Shown: positions 1 through 5,139 of the stretch, piece by piece
Layout of the letters: every line of letters begins with the position of its first letter
Position numbering within the stretch: position 1 is the first letter of the stretch
DNA from: an uncultured Acidobacteriota bacterium
GTDB taxonomy: Bacteria; Acidobacteriota; JAAYUB01
Direction of reading: 5' to 3'
DNA: 9,593 nucleotides
Assembly (NCBI GenBank): GCA_937925645.1
Contig: CALAMB010000213.1
Coordinates: 1 to 9,593, forward strand
The notes under the pieces: model-generated
Database searches by the model: none
What the model was told of the DNA's origin: nothing
The model's input: only the letters and a program-made list of their open reading frames with translations
Translations under genes and position numbers: made by a program

Positions 1-543
1 ATCGTCGCCACCAACCGGGACCTGGCGGAGCAGATGCGCCAGGGGCTGTTCCGCGACGACCTGTTTTACCGGATCAACGTGGTCCGGGTGGAGCTGCCGC
101 CGCTGCGCCGGCGCCCCGAAGACCTGCCCCTGCTCGTGGAACAGTTCATCGAGCGGTTCAACCGGATCCAGGGGAAGGCGATCCAGGGCATCGCGCCCGA
201 GGCGCTGTCGCTGCTCATGGCCCACGCCTGGCCCGGCAACGTGCGCGAGCTGGAGAACGTGATCGAACGGGCGTTCATCCTGTGCGCGGGCGGGACCATC
301 GGCCTGGAGCACCTGCCGGAGGAGCTGACCGTCCGCCGGACCGCCGCCGTCACGGCCCCCGACATGCGCGCCGCCCGGGAACTGCTGGACGCCCGGAGCA
401 TCCGGGCCGCGCTGGAGCGCCACGGCGGCAACCGCCTCGCCGCGGCCCGCGAACTGGGCATTCACAAGAGCACCCTGTTCCGGAAGATGAAGCAGCTGGG
501 AATCCGACCGCCCAATCGGGACGGGCGCACCCGTTCCGAGTGA
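1..543 (+). CDS. Sigma-54-dependent transcriptional activator, C-terminal part (5'-truncated by window edge)
   Basis: The frame is open from base 1, so this is the last 180 residues of a bacterial enhancer-binding protein; its regulatory N-terminus and Walker motifs lie outside the window. Visible in order are IVATNRDL (sensor I strand of the AAA+ domain), LFRDDLFYRINVV followed by LPPLRRRPEDLPLL (arginine-finger and downstream AAA+ signature), WPGNVRELENVIERA (sensor II), and a Fis-type helix-turn-helix near residues 128-171 containing GNRLAAARELGIHKSTLFRKM. Proteins of this family bind upstream enhancers and use ATP to open promoters held by sigma-54 RNA polymerase. A near-consensus sigma-54 promoter with tandem dyads lies directly downstream, so control of the following operon is the natural inference. 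In Desulfovibrio vulgaris an activator of this class controls the orp operons. The signal it senses cannot be judged without the N-terminus. Confidence 0.95.
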   Translation: MVATNRDLAEQMRQGLFRDDLFYRINVVRVELPPLRRRPEDLPLLVEQFIERFNRIQGKAIQGIAPEALSLLMAHAWPGNVRELENVIERAFILCAGGTIGLEHLPEELTVRRTAAVTAPDMRAARELLDARSIRAALERHGGNRLAAARELGIHKSTLFRKMKQLGIRPPNRDGRTRSE

Positions 544-550
544 CCGATAC

Positions 551-603
551 AGTCTTATATTTGCGACTTTTTCTGAGATATGGGTTGCAATATTGCGACT
601 CAT
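551..603. promoter_or_regulatory. Tandem dyad sites, candidate activator (UAS) binding sites
   Basis: Two sites of the form AGTC-like, N10, GACT occupy 551-568 and 583-600. Their right halves are identical (TTGCGACT at 561-568 and 593-600), and their centres are exactly 32 bp apart, about three helical turns. The second site has a 16-bp near-palindromic core GTTGCAATATTGCGAC at 584-599, and the symmetry extends to 580-603 with 10 of 12 base pairs matching. The better site is centred about 121 bp upstream of the predicted sigma-54 start, a usual enhancer distance. Binding by the Fis-type HTH encoded just upstream is inferred. Confidence 0.6.
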
Positions 604-616
604 TCTTTTGGGCTTC

Positions 617-628
617 CAGTCACGACTG
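617..628. promoter_or_regulatory. Third, weaker dyad, possible additional activator site
   Basis: CAGTCACGACTG is symmetric at 5 of 6 pairs. Its centre lies 31 bp beyond the centre of the second tandem dyad, so it would sit on the same helix face. The spacing between its half-sites is 2 bp rather than 10, so it may be a different kind of site or chance. An AT-rich stretch (629-652) follows and separates the dyads from the promoter, where a DNA bend would be expected. Confidence 0.3.
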
Positions 629-686
629 CAATCATAAATATCGAATTTACAATGGGTATGCCTGATTCGGGCCAAATCGGCATGAA

Positions 687-702
687 TGGCATGGCCCGTG
701 CA
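687..702 (+). promoter_or_regulatory. Sigma-54 (-24/-12) promoter
   Basis: TGGCATGGCCCGTGCA has the invariant GG (688-689) and GC (700-701) separated by exactly 10 bases. It differs from the consensus TGGCACG-N4-TTGCA at only two positions. Taking C701 as -12 puts the start of transcription near 713, giving a leader of about 29 nt before the ATG at 742. A sigma-54 activator gene ends 144 bp upstream and candidate enhancers lie between the two. This promoter probably drives the operon that begins at 742. Confidence 0.8.
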
Positions 703-714
703 TTTACCCGCAAT

Positions 715-729
715 GCAGACACTGTCTGC
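715..729 (+). promoter_or_regulatory. Perfect inverted repeat at the predicted 5' end of the operon mRNA
   Basis: GCAGAC (715-720) and GTCTGC (724-729) are exact complements around the triloop ACT. The hairpin begins about two bases after the predicted +1 and ends immediately before the GGAG (730-733) that serves the start at 742. It could be an mRNA 5' stabiliser, a modulator of ribosome access, or a DNA operator. The sequence does not decide between them. Confidence 0.5.
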
Positions 730-741
730 GGAGCAGCACCG

Positions 742-1422
742 ATGAAAGCAGCCTTCGCCACCTGGGACAACCGAATCGCGCCGGTATTCGACGTCAGCCG
801 ATCCATCCACCTTGTGGAGACGGAGGCCGGTCGCGTCGTCGCGGAACGCCGGGTGGCGCTCGCCGACGAGTTGCCGGCCCGGAAGGCGTCCCGGTTGTCC
901 GAGCTGGGCGTGGGGCTGCTGGTGTGCGGGGCGATATCGCGCCCCCTGCAGGTCCTCATCGCCGCCCGGGGCATCGACGTGATCCCGTTCGTGGCCGGCG
1001 ATCTGGACGCCGTCATCCAGGCCTGGCTGGCGGGCGAACTGGCGGCGGACCGCTTCGCCATGCCCGGGTGCTGCGGACACGGCTGGCGCCGGCGCGGCGG
1101 GCGGGCCGGACAACACATGGAGGGAACAAACATGAGCGGCAGATTTCGAGGTGGTGCCGGCGGCGGCCGAGGTGGTGCCGGCGGCGGTGGAGGTCGCGGC
1201 GGCGGCGGTGGTCGCGGCGGCGGATGGGGACAAGGTGGCGGCCAGGGCGCCGGTCGAATGGGTGGTCCGGCTGCTGCGGGACCGGACGGCTGGTGCGTGT
1301 GCCCGGGCTGCGGCCATCGGCAACCCCATGAGCGGGGCGTACCGTGCAACCAGTTGGTCTGTCCCCAGTGTGGCGGGCCGCTGACGCGCGACGCCGGAAA
1401 TACAATGAAGCAGGAGGAATGA
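742..1422 (+). CDS. ORP/NifX-type cluster-binding domain continuous with Gly-rich zinc-ribbon tail
   Basis: A 226-residue protein. Residues 1-110 resemble the dinitrogenase Fe-Mo cofactor/ORP fold (PF02579 type): a short N-terminal strand, DNRIAPVFDVSRS, the central LGVGLLVCGAISRPL, and a terminal MPGCC. A long Gly/Arg-rich low-complexity stretch follows (about 132-180). The end is a zinc-ribbon-like motif, C185-x-C187-x2-C190 and C202-x4-C207-x2-C210. I chose ATG 742 because GGAG (730-733) is well spaced and it lies just after the sigma-54 start; the frame stays open back to 580, but those codons lie in the promoter region. There is no stop between the domains. However, a strong ribosome site precedes ATG 1132, so the Gly-rich zinc-ribbon part (96 residues) may also or instead be made alone. 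Small proteins with this zinc ribbon commonly accompany ORP and Mrp genes in anaerobes. A nitrogenase role is not implied. Confidence 0.75.
   Translation: MKAAFATWDNRIAPVFDVSRSIHLVETEAGRVVAERRVALADELPARKASRLSELGVGLLVCGAISRPLQVLIAARGIDVIPFVAGDLDAVIQAWLAGELAADRFAMPGCCGHGWRRRGGRAGQHMEGTNMSGRFRGGAGGGRGGAGGGGGRGGGGGRGGGWGQGGGQGAGRMGGPAAAGPDGWCVCPGCGHRQPHERGVPCNQLVCPQCGGPLTRDAGNTMKQEE
1119..1134 (+). promoter_or_regulatory. Internal ribosome binding site and ATG within the fused ORP/zinc-ribbon gene
   Basis: GGAGGG (1119-1124) sits 7 nt before ATG 1132, which begins MSGRFRGG, the natural N-terminus of a Gly-rich zinc-ribbon protein. The start is in frame with the upstream ORP domain, so one reading frame could give both a fusion and a separate 96-residue product. 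This is stronger than the ribosome site of the full-length start at 742. Confidence 0.55.
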
Positions 1423-1424
1423 AC

Positions 1425-1823
1425 ATGCCAGGAGGAGATCGAACCGGACCGATGGGGATGGGCCCCATGACAGGACGTGCCGCCGGCTACTGCGCCGGAT
1501 ATGCGGCGCCCGGTTACGCCAATGCGGTGCCGGGGCGCGGCTTTGGGATGGGCTTCGGCTGGGGCCGGGGCCGGGGCGGCGGCGCCTGGGGCCGCGGCGG
1601 GGGCCGCGGCTGGCGGAACCGCTTCTACGCCACGGGTCTGCCGGGCTGGGCGCGCGGGAACGCGGCGTTCGGGCCCCAAGGGTACGCGGCGCCGCCTGCT
1701 GCGCCTGATCCGACGATGGAAAAGCAGATGCTGCAGGGGCACATCGAGGCGCTGAAAGCCGAGTTGGAATCGGTTCAGCAGCGGCTCAGCGAGCTGGAAC
1801 AGGAAGGATCGGACGCCAAGTGA
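1425..1823 (+). CDS. Gly/Met/aromatic-rich small protein with C-terminal coiled coil (DUF5320-like)
   Basis: A 132-residue protein beginning MPGGDRTGPMGMGPMTGRAAG, the hallmark N-terminus of the DUF5320-type family found beside ORP/NifX and Mrp genes in anaerobes. The middle is rich in Gly, Arg, Trp and Phe with few charged acids. The last 35 residues (EKQMLQGHIEALKAELESVQ onward) form a clear heptad coiled coil, suggesting oligomerisation. ATG 1425 is preceded by AGGAGG (1412-1417) with 7-nt spacing. The ATG at 1419 is too close to that site to be used. The start lies 2 nt after the stop of the preceding gene, so the two are probably translationally coupled. The function is unknown. A structural or cluster-protein partner role is only inferred from context. 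Confidence 0.75.
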   Translation: MPGGDRTGPMGMGPMTGRAAGYCAGYAAPGYANAVPGRGFGMGFGWGRGRGGGAWGRGGGRGWRNRFYATGLPGWARGNAAFGPQGYAAPPAAPDPTMEKQMLQGHIEALKAELESVQQRLSELEQEGSDAK

Positions 1824-1845
1824 TCCGCTTCAGGAGCATCAGGAG

Positions 1846-1851
1846 TATAAT
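1846..1851 (+). promoter_or_regulatory. TATAAT, possible -10 element of an internal promoter
   Basis: An exact TATAAT stands in the gap before the ferritin-like gene. No recognisable -35 element lies 16-18 bp upstream and there is no TG extension, so it may be chance. If used, transcripts would begin near 1858 and carry the 1864-1895 hairpin at their 5' end. Confidence 0.2.
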
Positions 1852-1863
1852 GTGACGGATCGA

Positions 1864-1895
1864 GTGGACGCCGCCCCTGAGGGGCGGTCGTCCAC
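1864..1895 (+). other. Strong intergenic hairpin, no U-tract
   Basis: CCGCCCC (1871-1877) pairs fully with GGGGCGG (1881-1887) around a TGA loop. An outer stem, GTGGAC (1864-1869) with GTCCAC (1890-1895), closes it, with only a small one-sided bulge between the two stems. No T-run follows, so it is not a standard intrinsic terminator. It separates the two small ORP-linked genes from the ferritin-like gene and could be an RNA processing or stability element, or a partial transcription barrier. Confidence 0.55.
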
Positions 1896-1936
1896 CCGGT
1901 TCACGCAAACCCGATTGACGCCAAGGAGGAGACAGC

Positions 1937-2437
1937 ATGGGCATTCGAGGACGCGAGATCGTCGGAAAAAACGTGGACCGCGTGGTGGAGCTGCTGAACA
2001 AGGCGTTCGCGGACGAGTGGCTGGCCTACTACCAGTACTGGCTGGGGGCGAAGATCATCTCCGGACCCATGAAGGACGCGGTGATCACCGAACTGATGCA
2101 GCACGCTGCGGACGAGCTGCGTCACGCCGACATGGTGTCCAACCGGATCATCCAGCTCGGGGGCACGCCGCTGACCTCGCCCACGCACTGGTTCAAGTGG
2201 ACCAACTGCGGCTACGACGAACCCACCGACCCGTACGTGGCGAAGATCCTGGAGCAGAACATCAAGGGCGAGCAGTGCGCCATCTCGGTGTACCACGCCC
2301 TGACCAAGGAAGTGCAGGCGGACGACCCGGTGACCTACAACATCGCCGTCCAGATCCTCCAGGACGAGGTGGAGCACGAGGAGGACCTGCAGGCGCTGCT
2401 GGAAGACCTGCAGTTCATGATGGCCAAGGGGCGCTGA
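1937..2437 (+). CDS. Ferritin-like di-iron protein (bacterioferritin/Dps-like)
   Basis: 166 residues, close to the usual size of bacterioferritin-type four-helix proteins. All six expected di-iron ligands are visible in order: E27 (FADEW), E60 and H63 (DELRHAD), E112 (KGEQCA), and E144 and H147 (DEVEH). This matches the E...ExxH...E...ExxH pattern. Such proteins oxidise Fe(II) for storage, or detoxify peroxide, in the cytoplasm. A central segment with PTHWFKWTNCGY links helices 2 and 3 and is not typical of classical Bfr. ATG 1937 has AAGGAGG (1923-1929) at 7-nt spacing. It lies 113 bp after the previous gene, with a hairpin in the gap, so its level may be set separately. In a cluster for metal-cofactor proteins it may buffer iron or protect oxygen-sensitive clusters. 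No haem-binding Met is assigned, so Bfr identity is not claimed. Confidence 0.9.
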   Translation: MGIRGREIVGKNVDRVVELLNKAFADEWLAYYQYWLGAKIISGPMKDAVITELMQHAADELRHADMVSNRIIQLGGTPLTSPTHWFKWTNCGYDEPTDPYVAKILEQNIKGEQCAISVYHALTKEVQADDPVTYNIAVQILQDEVEHEEDLQALLEDLQFMMAKGR

Positions 2438-2447
2438 AACGCTCCCC

Positions 2448-2477
2448 CGCTTCGGTTTCCGGTCCGCGCCGGAAGCG
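2448..2477 (+). other. Intergenic inverted repeats, two competing stems
   Basis: TTCCGG (2457-2462) can pair with CCGGAA (2469-2474). Alternatively CGCTTC (2448-2453) can pair with GAAGCG (2472-2477). The two stems share bases 2472-2474, so they are mutually exclusive at their edges. No T-run follows. It fills the gap between the ferritin-like gene and the next ORP gene. A processing or stability role is possible but unproven. Confidence 0.35.
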
Positions 2478-2516
2478 CGCATGAATTCTGAATCGATCGA
2501 ATTGAAGGAGCTCAGT

Positions 2517-2879
2517 GTGAAGATTGCGTTCACTGCATCCGGTGAATCGTTGGATTCCCCGCTGGACAGCCGGTTCGGCCGCGCGCCGAAATTCATCATC
2601 TACGACACGGACACGCAGGCGCACACCGTCATCGACAACGCCCAGAACCTGAACGCGGCCCAGGGCGCCGGCATTCAGTCGGCGGAGACGGTGGCCCGGT
2701 CTGGCGCGCAACACCTGGTGACGGGCCATTGCGGCCCCAAGGCGTTCCGGGTGCTCGCGGCGGCGAAGGTCGCCGTGTACACCTGCAACGCGGCCACGGT
2801 GCGCGAGGCGCTGGACCGGTTCATCGCCGGCGAGCTGAAGCCGGCGGCCGCGGCCGACGTCGATGGCCACTGGGTGTGA
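2517..2879 (+). CDS. Stand-alone ORP/NifX-type molybdenum-iron cluster-binding protein
   Basis: A 120-residue protein of the dinitrogenase Fe-Mo cofactor/ORP family. It starts MKIAFTASGESLDSPLDSRF, the typical opening with the DxRFGRA signature completed at 17-23. It continues with AQGAGIQSAE, the GHCGPKAF loop (C72) and a second cysteine, C90. The likely start is GTG 2517: AAGGAG (2505-2510) lies 6 nt upstream and the conserved N-terminus begins there, whereas the upstream in-frame ATG at 2481 adds 12 unconserved residues. Family members bind Fe-Mo, Mo-Cu or Fe-S clusters as small soluble carriers. In the Desulfovibrio orp system the equivalent protein holds a Mo-Cu-sulfide cluster without covalent bonds. 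Which metals this one binds cannot be read from sequence. It is one of three ORP domains in this operon. Confidence 0.88.
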   Translation: MKIAFTASGESLDSPLDSRFGRAPKFIIYDTDTQAHTVIDNAQNLNAAQGAGIQSAETVARSGAQHLVTGHCGPKAFRVLAAAKVAVYTCNAATVREALDRFIAGELKPAAAADVDGHWV

Positions 2880-2924
2880 TCCGCGGCACGCACCCGTGAC
2901 GACAGCGCACCGCCGGAGAGCCAC

Positions 2925-3482
2925 GTGGATCTGACCCCCGACCTCAGCCGGGAAATCAACTATCGTCCCATCGGCATCATCCGCAGCCCGTTCACCCGGG
3001 CCGAGGATGCGCCGATCCAGCCCCGCTACGCGGCGGCCGCTGAAGGACGCGCCGAAATCCGCCCCGAATTCGAGGCGGGCCTGGCCGACCTGGAGGGCTT
3101 CTCGCACATCATCCTGATCTACCACCTGCATCAGGCCGGCCCCGCGCGGCTCCGCGTGAAGCCGTTCCTGCAGGACGCGGAGCGCGGGGTCTTCGCCACC
3201 CGCGCGCCGTGCCGGCCCAATCCCATCGGACTGAGCGTCGTGGAGTTGATCCGGCGGGAGGGCGATGTGCTGCACCTGCGGGGCGTGGACGTGCTGGACG
3301 GGACGCCGCTCCTTGATATCAAGCCGTACGTCAGCCGGTTCGACTGCTGGCGGACGACGCGTGACGGGTGGCAGGACGAAGTGGACGAGGCCACCGCCGC
3401 GGCCAGAGGTCGCCGGGCCGCCGGCGCGCCGGCAGCCCGGACGGCAGGCCCGGGACAGCCGCCGGGAAGGGAGTCCCGATGA
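2925..3482 (+). CDS. trmO: TrmO/TsaA-family tRNA methyltransferase (m6t6A37)
   Basis: A 185-residue protein of the TsaA/YaeB/TrmO family, which uses SAM to N6-methylate t6A at position 37 of threonine tRNA. Visible signatures are RPIGIIRSPFTRAEDAPIQP at the N-terminus, GFSHIILIYHLHQ, GVFATRAPCRPNPIGLSVVE and VDVLDGTPLLDIKPYV. The first about 155 residues make the single beta-barrel domain. The rest (from about 159) is an Ala/Gly/Pro/Arg-rich tail with no recognisable domain. The start is GTG 2925 with GGAGAG (2915-2920) rather close upstream. Its end overlaps the next ATG as ATGA, so the two are translationally coupled. Archaeal and anaerobe homologues often sit in metal-cofactor clusters, so a substrate other than tRNA is possible here. 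The family call is firm; the substrate is inferred. Confidence 0.88.
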   Translation: MDLTPDLSREINYRPIGIIRSPFTRAEDAPIQPRYAAAAEGRAEIRPEFEAGLADLEGFSHIILIYHLHQAGPARLRVKPFLQDAERGVFATRAPCRPNPIGLSVVELIRREGDVLHLRGVDVLDGTPLLDIKPYVSRFDCWRTTRDGWQDEVDEATAAARGRRAAGAPAARTAGPGQPPGRESR

Positions 3483-4033
3483 GTCCGGCGCACAGTCTCA
3501 GCCCGCTCGGATTCCGCCTGATGGCGCTGGAGTTTCGAATCCGCGACTGGCTGCGGCCGCCGCGGCGGATCCTGCGGGAGATCGACCTGCAACCGGGCAT
3601 GACGATTCTGGACTTCGGCTGCGGGCCCGGCGGTTTCGCTCTGGCGGCGGCCCGGCAGGTGGCGCCGTCCGGCCGGGTGTGCGCGCTGGATGTGTTGCCC
3701 ATCGCCCTGGAGTCGGTGCGGCGGCGCGCGGCCCGGCAGCGACTGGACAACATCCGGCCCATGGCGGCGGACCGAATCGGCGAGATTCCCGATGCCTCGG
3801 TGGACCGCGTGCTGCTGTACGACGTGCTGCACGACATCCCCGAACCGGGGCCCGTCCTGGCGGAGATCCGGCGGGTGCTGAAGCCGGACGGGCTGTTGTC
3901 AGTGAGCGACCACCACCTGTTGGAAGCGGACATCCGCCGGCGGATCGGCGCGGACGGATGCTTTCACTGCACCGGCCGGGGTCGGCGGACGATCCGCTTC
4001 GCCGCGGGACCGGAGCCATCGGAGGCACGATGA
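3479..4033 (+). CDS. Class I SAM-dependent methyltransferase (UbiE-like fold)
   Basis: 184 residues with the Rossmann-like methyltransferase fold. Motif I is ILDFGCGPGGFALAAARQV (residues 43-61). An acidic end of strand 2 (ALDVLPIAL) and DRVLLYDVLHDIPEPGPVLA (motif IV region) follow, then IRRVLKPDGLLSVSDHH. This matches small-molecule methyltransferases of the UbiE/Methyltransf_11 group. The substrate is unknown. GGGAAGGGAG precedes ATG 3479, which overlaps the TrmO stop. Its own stop overlaps the next ATG (ATGA at 4030), so it is coupled on both sides. The C-terminus carries two cysteines (CFHC, about 160-163) that resemble a metal- or thiol-handling feature and could suit a metalloid or thiol substrate, but this is speculation. 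Confidence 0.85.
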   Translation: MSPAHSLSPLGFRLMALEFRIRDWLRPPRRILREIDLQPGMTILDFGCGPGGFALAAARQVAPSGRVCALDVLPIALESVRRRAARQRLDNIRPMAADRIGEIPDASVDRVLLYDVLHDIPEPGPVLAEIRRVLKPDGLLSVSDHHLLEADIRRRIGADGCFHCTGRGRRTIRFAAGPEPSEAR

Positions 4034-4893
4034 TCATCGCTGTGGCATCAGGCAAGGGAGGCACGGGCAAGACCACCGTCTCGGTGAACCTCGCCCGGGT
4101 CTTTCCGACGCCGGTCCAGTTGCTGGACTGCGACGTGGAGGAACCCAACGCCCACTTGTTCCTGCAGGGGCCGCCGCCGGAGCTCGAAACCGTGAATCTG
4201 CCCGTTCCGGAGGTGATCGCCGACCGGTGCGACGGCTGCGGCGCCTGTGGCCGCTTCTGCCAGTACCGGGCGATCGTGTCGTTCGGCACCCAGCCGCTGG
4301 TGTTTCCGGAACTGTGCCACGGCTGCGGCGGCTGCGTGCTGGTCTGCCCGCGACAGGCCATCGTGGAAAAACCGCGGCGCATCGGCGTCATCGAACGGCG
4401 CCAGGCGGACCACATCCGCCTCGTCACGGGTCGGATGGACGTGGGCGTGGCCATGGCGCCGCCGCTGGTCCGGGCCGTCAAGGATCGGCTCGACCCGGCG
4501 CTGCCCGCCATCCTGGACGCGCCGCCGGGGACGTCGTGCCCCGTCATCGCCACCCTGCGGGATGTGGACGCGGTCCTTCTGGTGACCGAACCCACGCCGT
4601 TCGGGCTGCACGACCTGACCCTGGCGGTGGACATGGTGCGGGAGCTGGGCCTGCCCTACGGCGTGGCGGTCAACCGCGTCGGTGTCGGCGACAATCGGGT
4701 GCACGACTACTGCCGCCGGGAAGGCATCCCCGTCTGGCTCGAGATCCCCGACGACCGGCGGATCGCCGAGGCCTATTCCCGCGGCAAGCTGATCGTGGAC
4801 GCCCTGCCGGAATACCGGCCGCTGTTCGACGGCCTGCGTGACCGACTGGACAATCTGGTGCAACAAGGAGCGCGCGCCCATGCCGACCTATGA
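4030..4893 (+). CDS. MinD/ParA-type P-loop ATPase with inserted 2x[4Fe-4S] ferredoxin domain (first copy)
   Basis: A 287-residue protein with a deviant Walker A at the start (ASGKGGTGKTT, residues 6-16) and a switch strand LLDCDVEEPN (31-40). A ferredoxin insert follows: C67-x2-C70-x2-C73-x3-C77 and C96-x2-C99-x2-C102-x3-C106-P, enough for two [4Fe-4S] clusters. Walker B-like ILDAPPGTSCPVI and VTEPTPFGLHDL complete the ATPase. The family couples nucleotide state to electron transfer or cluster delivery in the cytoplasm. In Desulfovibrio a pair of such ATPases belongs to the orp complex. The first ferredoxin half ends C77-Q rather than the more usual C-P. The ATG overlaps the previous stop (ATGA), and its end overlaps the FmdB-type gene by 14 nt. 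It is paralogous to the second copy at 5140. Confidence 0.93.
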   Translation: MIIAVASGKGGTGKTTVSVNLARVFPTPVQLLDCDVEEPNAHLFLQGPPPELETVNLPVPEVIADRCDGCGACGRFCQYRAIVSFGTQPLVFPELCHGCGGCVLVCPRQAIVEKPRRIGVIERRQADHIRLVTGRMDVGVAMAPPLVRAVKDRLDPALPAILDAPPGTSCPVIATLRDVDAVLLVTEPTPFGLHDLTLAVDMVRELGLPYGVAVNRVGVGDNRVHDYCRREGIPVWLEIPDDRRIAEAYSRGKLIVDALPEYRPLFDGLRDRLDNLVQQGARAHADL

Positions 4894-5137
4894 GTATGAA
4901 TGCGAAGGCTGCGGCCACCGTTTCGAACAGTGGCAGTCCATCACCGCGGACGCGTTGACGCAATGCCCCGATTGCGGCGGTCTGCTGCGCCGCCTCGTGA
5001 GCGGCGGCGCGGGCTTCATCATGAAAGGCGCCACGTCCCGGTCCGGCCCGGCGCGGGGCGGCTGCTCCCTGGAGCGGGAAGGGCGCACCTGCTGCGGCCG
5101 GACCGAGCGCTGCGGCGAGCCCCGGTGCGAGGAGTGA
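4880..5137 (+). CDS. FmdB-type zinc-ribbon protein with Cys-rich tail
   Basis: An 85-residue protein beginning MPTYEYECEGCGHRFEQWQS, the hallmark of FmdB-family regulatory or zinc-ribbon proteins. C8-x2-C11 and C29-P-D-C32 form the zinc ribbon. After a Gly-rich GGAGFIMKG stretch there is a tail with five further cysteines (C62, C71, C72, C78, C83). The tail could bind a second metal or take part in thiol chemistry. AAGGAG (4865-4870) lies 9 nt before ATG 4880, and the start falls inside the end of the preceding ATPase gene, so the two are coupled. It sits between the two ferredoxin-ATPases, which suggests a partner role. Despite the family name, evidence that it regulates transcription is thin. 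Confidence 0.85.
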   Translation: MPTYEYECEGCGHRFEQWQSITADALTQCPDCGGLLRRLVSGGAGFIMKGATSRSGPARGGCSLEREGRTCCGRTERCGEPRCEE

Positions 5138-5139
5138 TC

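Noticed and set aside
519..537. Hairpin at the end of the activator gene as a terminator
   Set aside because: The ACGGG/CCCGT stem is inside the coding sequence and is not followed directly by a T-run, so intrinsic termination is not supported.
580..741. Extending the first ORP gene upstream to ATG 580
   Set aside because: The extension would run through the second dyad and the sigma-54 promoter and start before the predicted transcript; the encoded residues match nothing in the family.
600..1742. A Pro-rich 380-residue minus-strand frame
   Set aside because: It is the complement of the Gly-rich stretches and the sigma-54 promoter region; no domain or ribosome site supports it.
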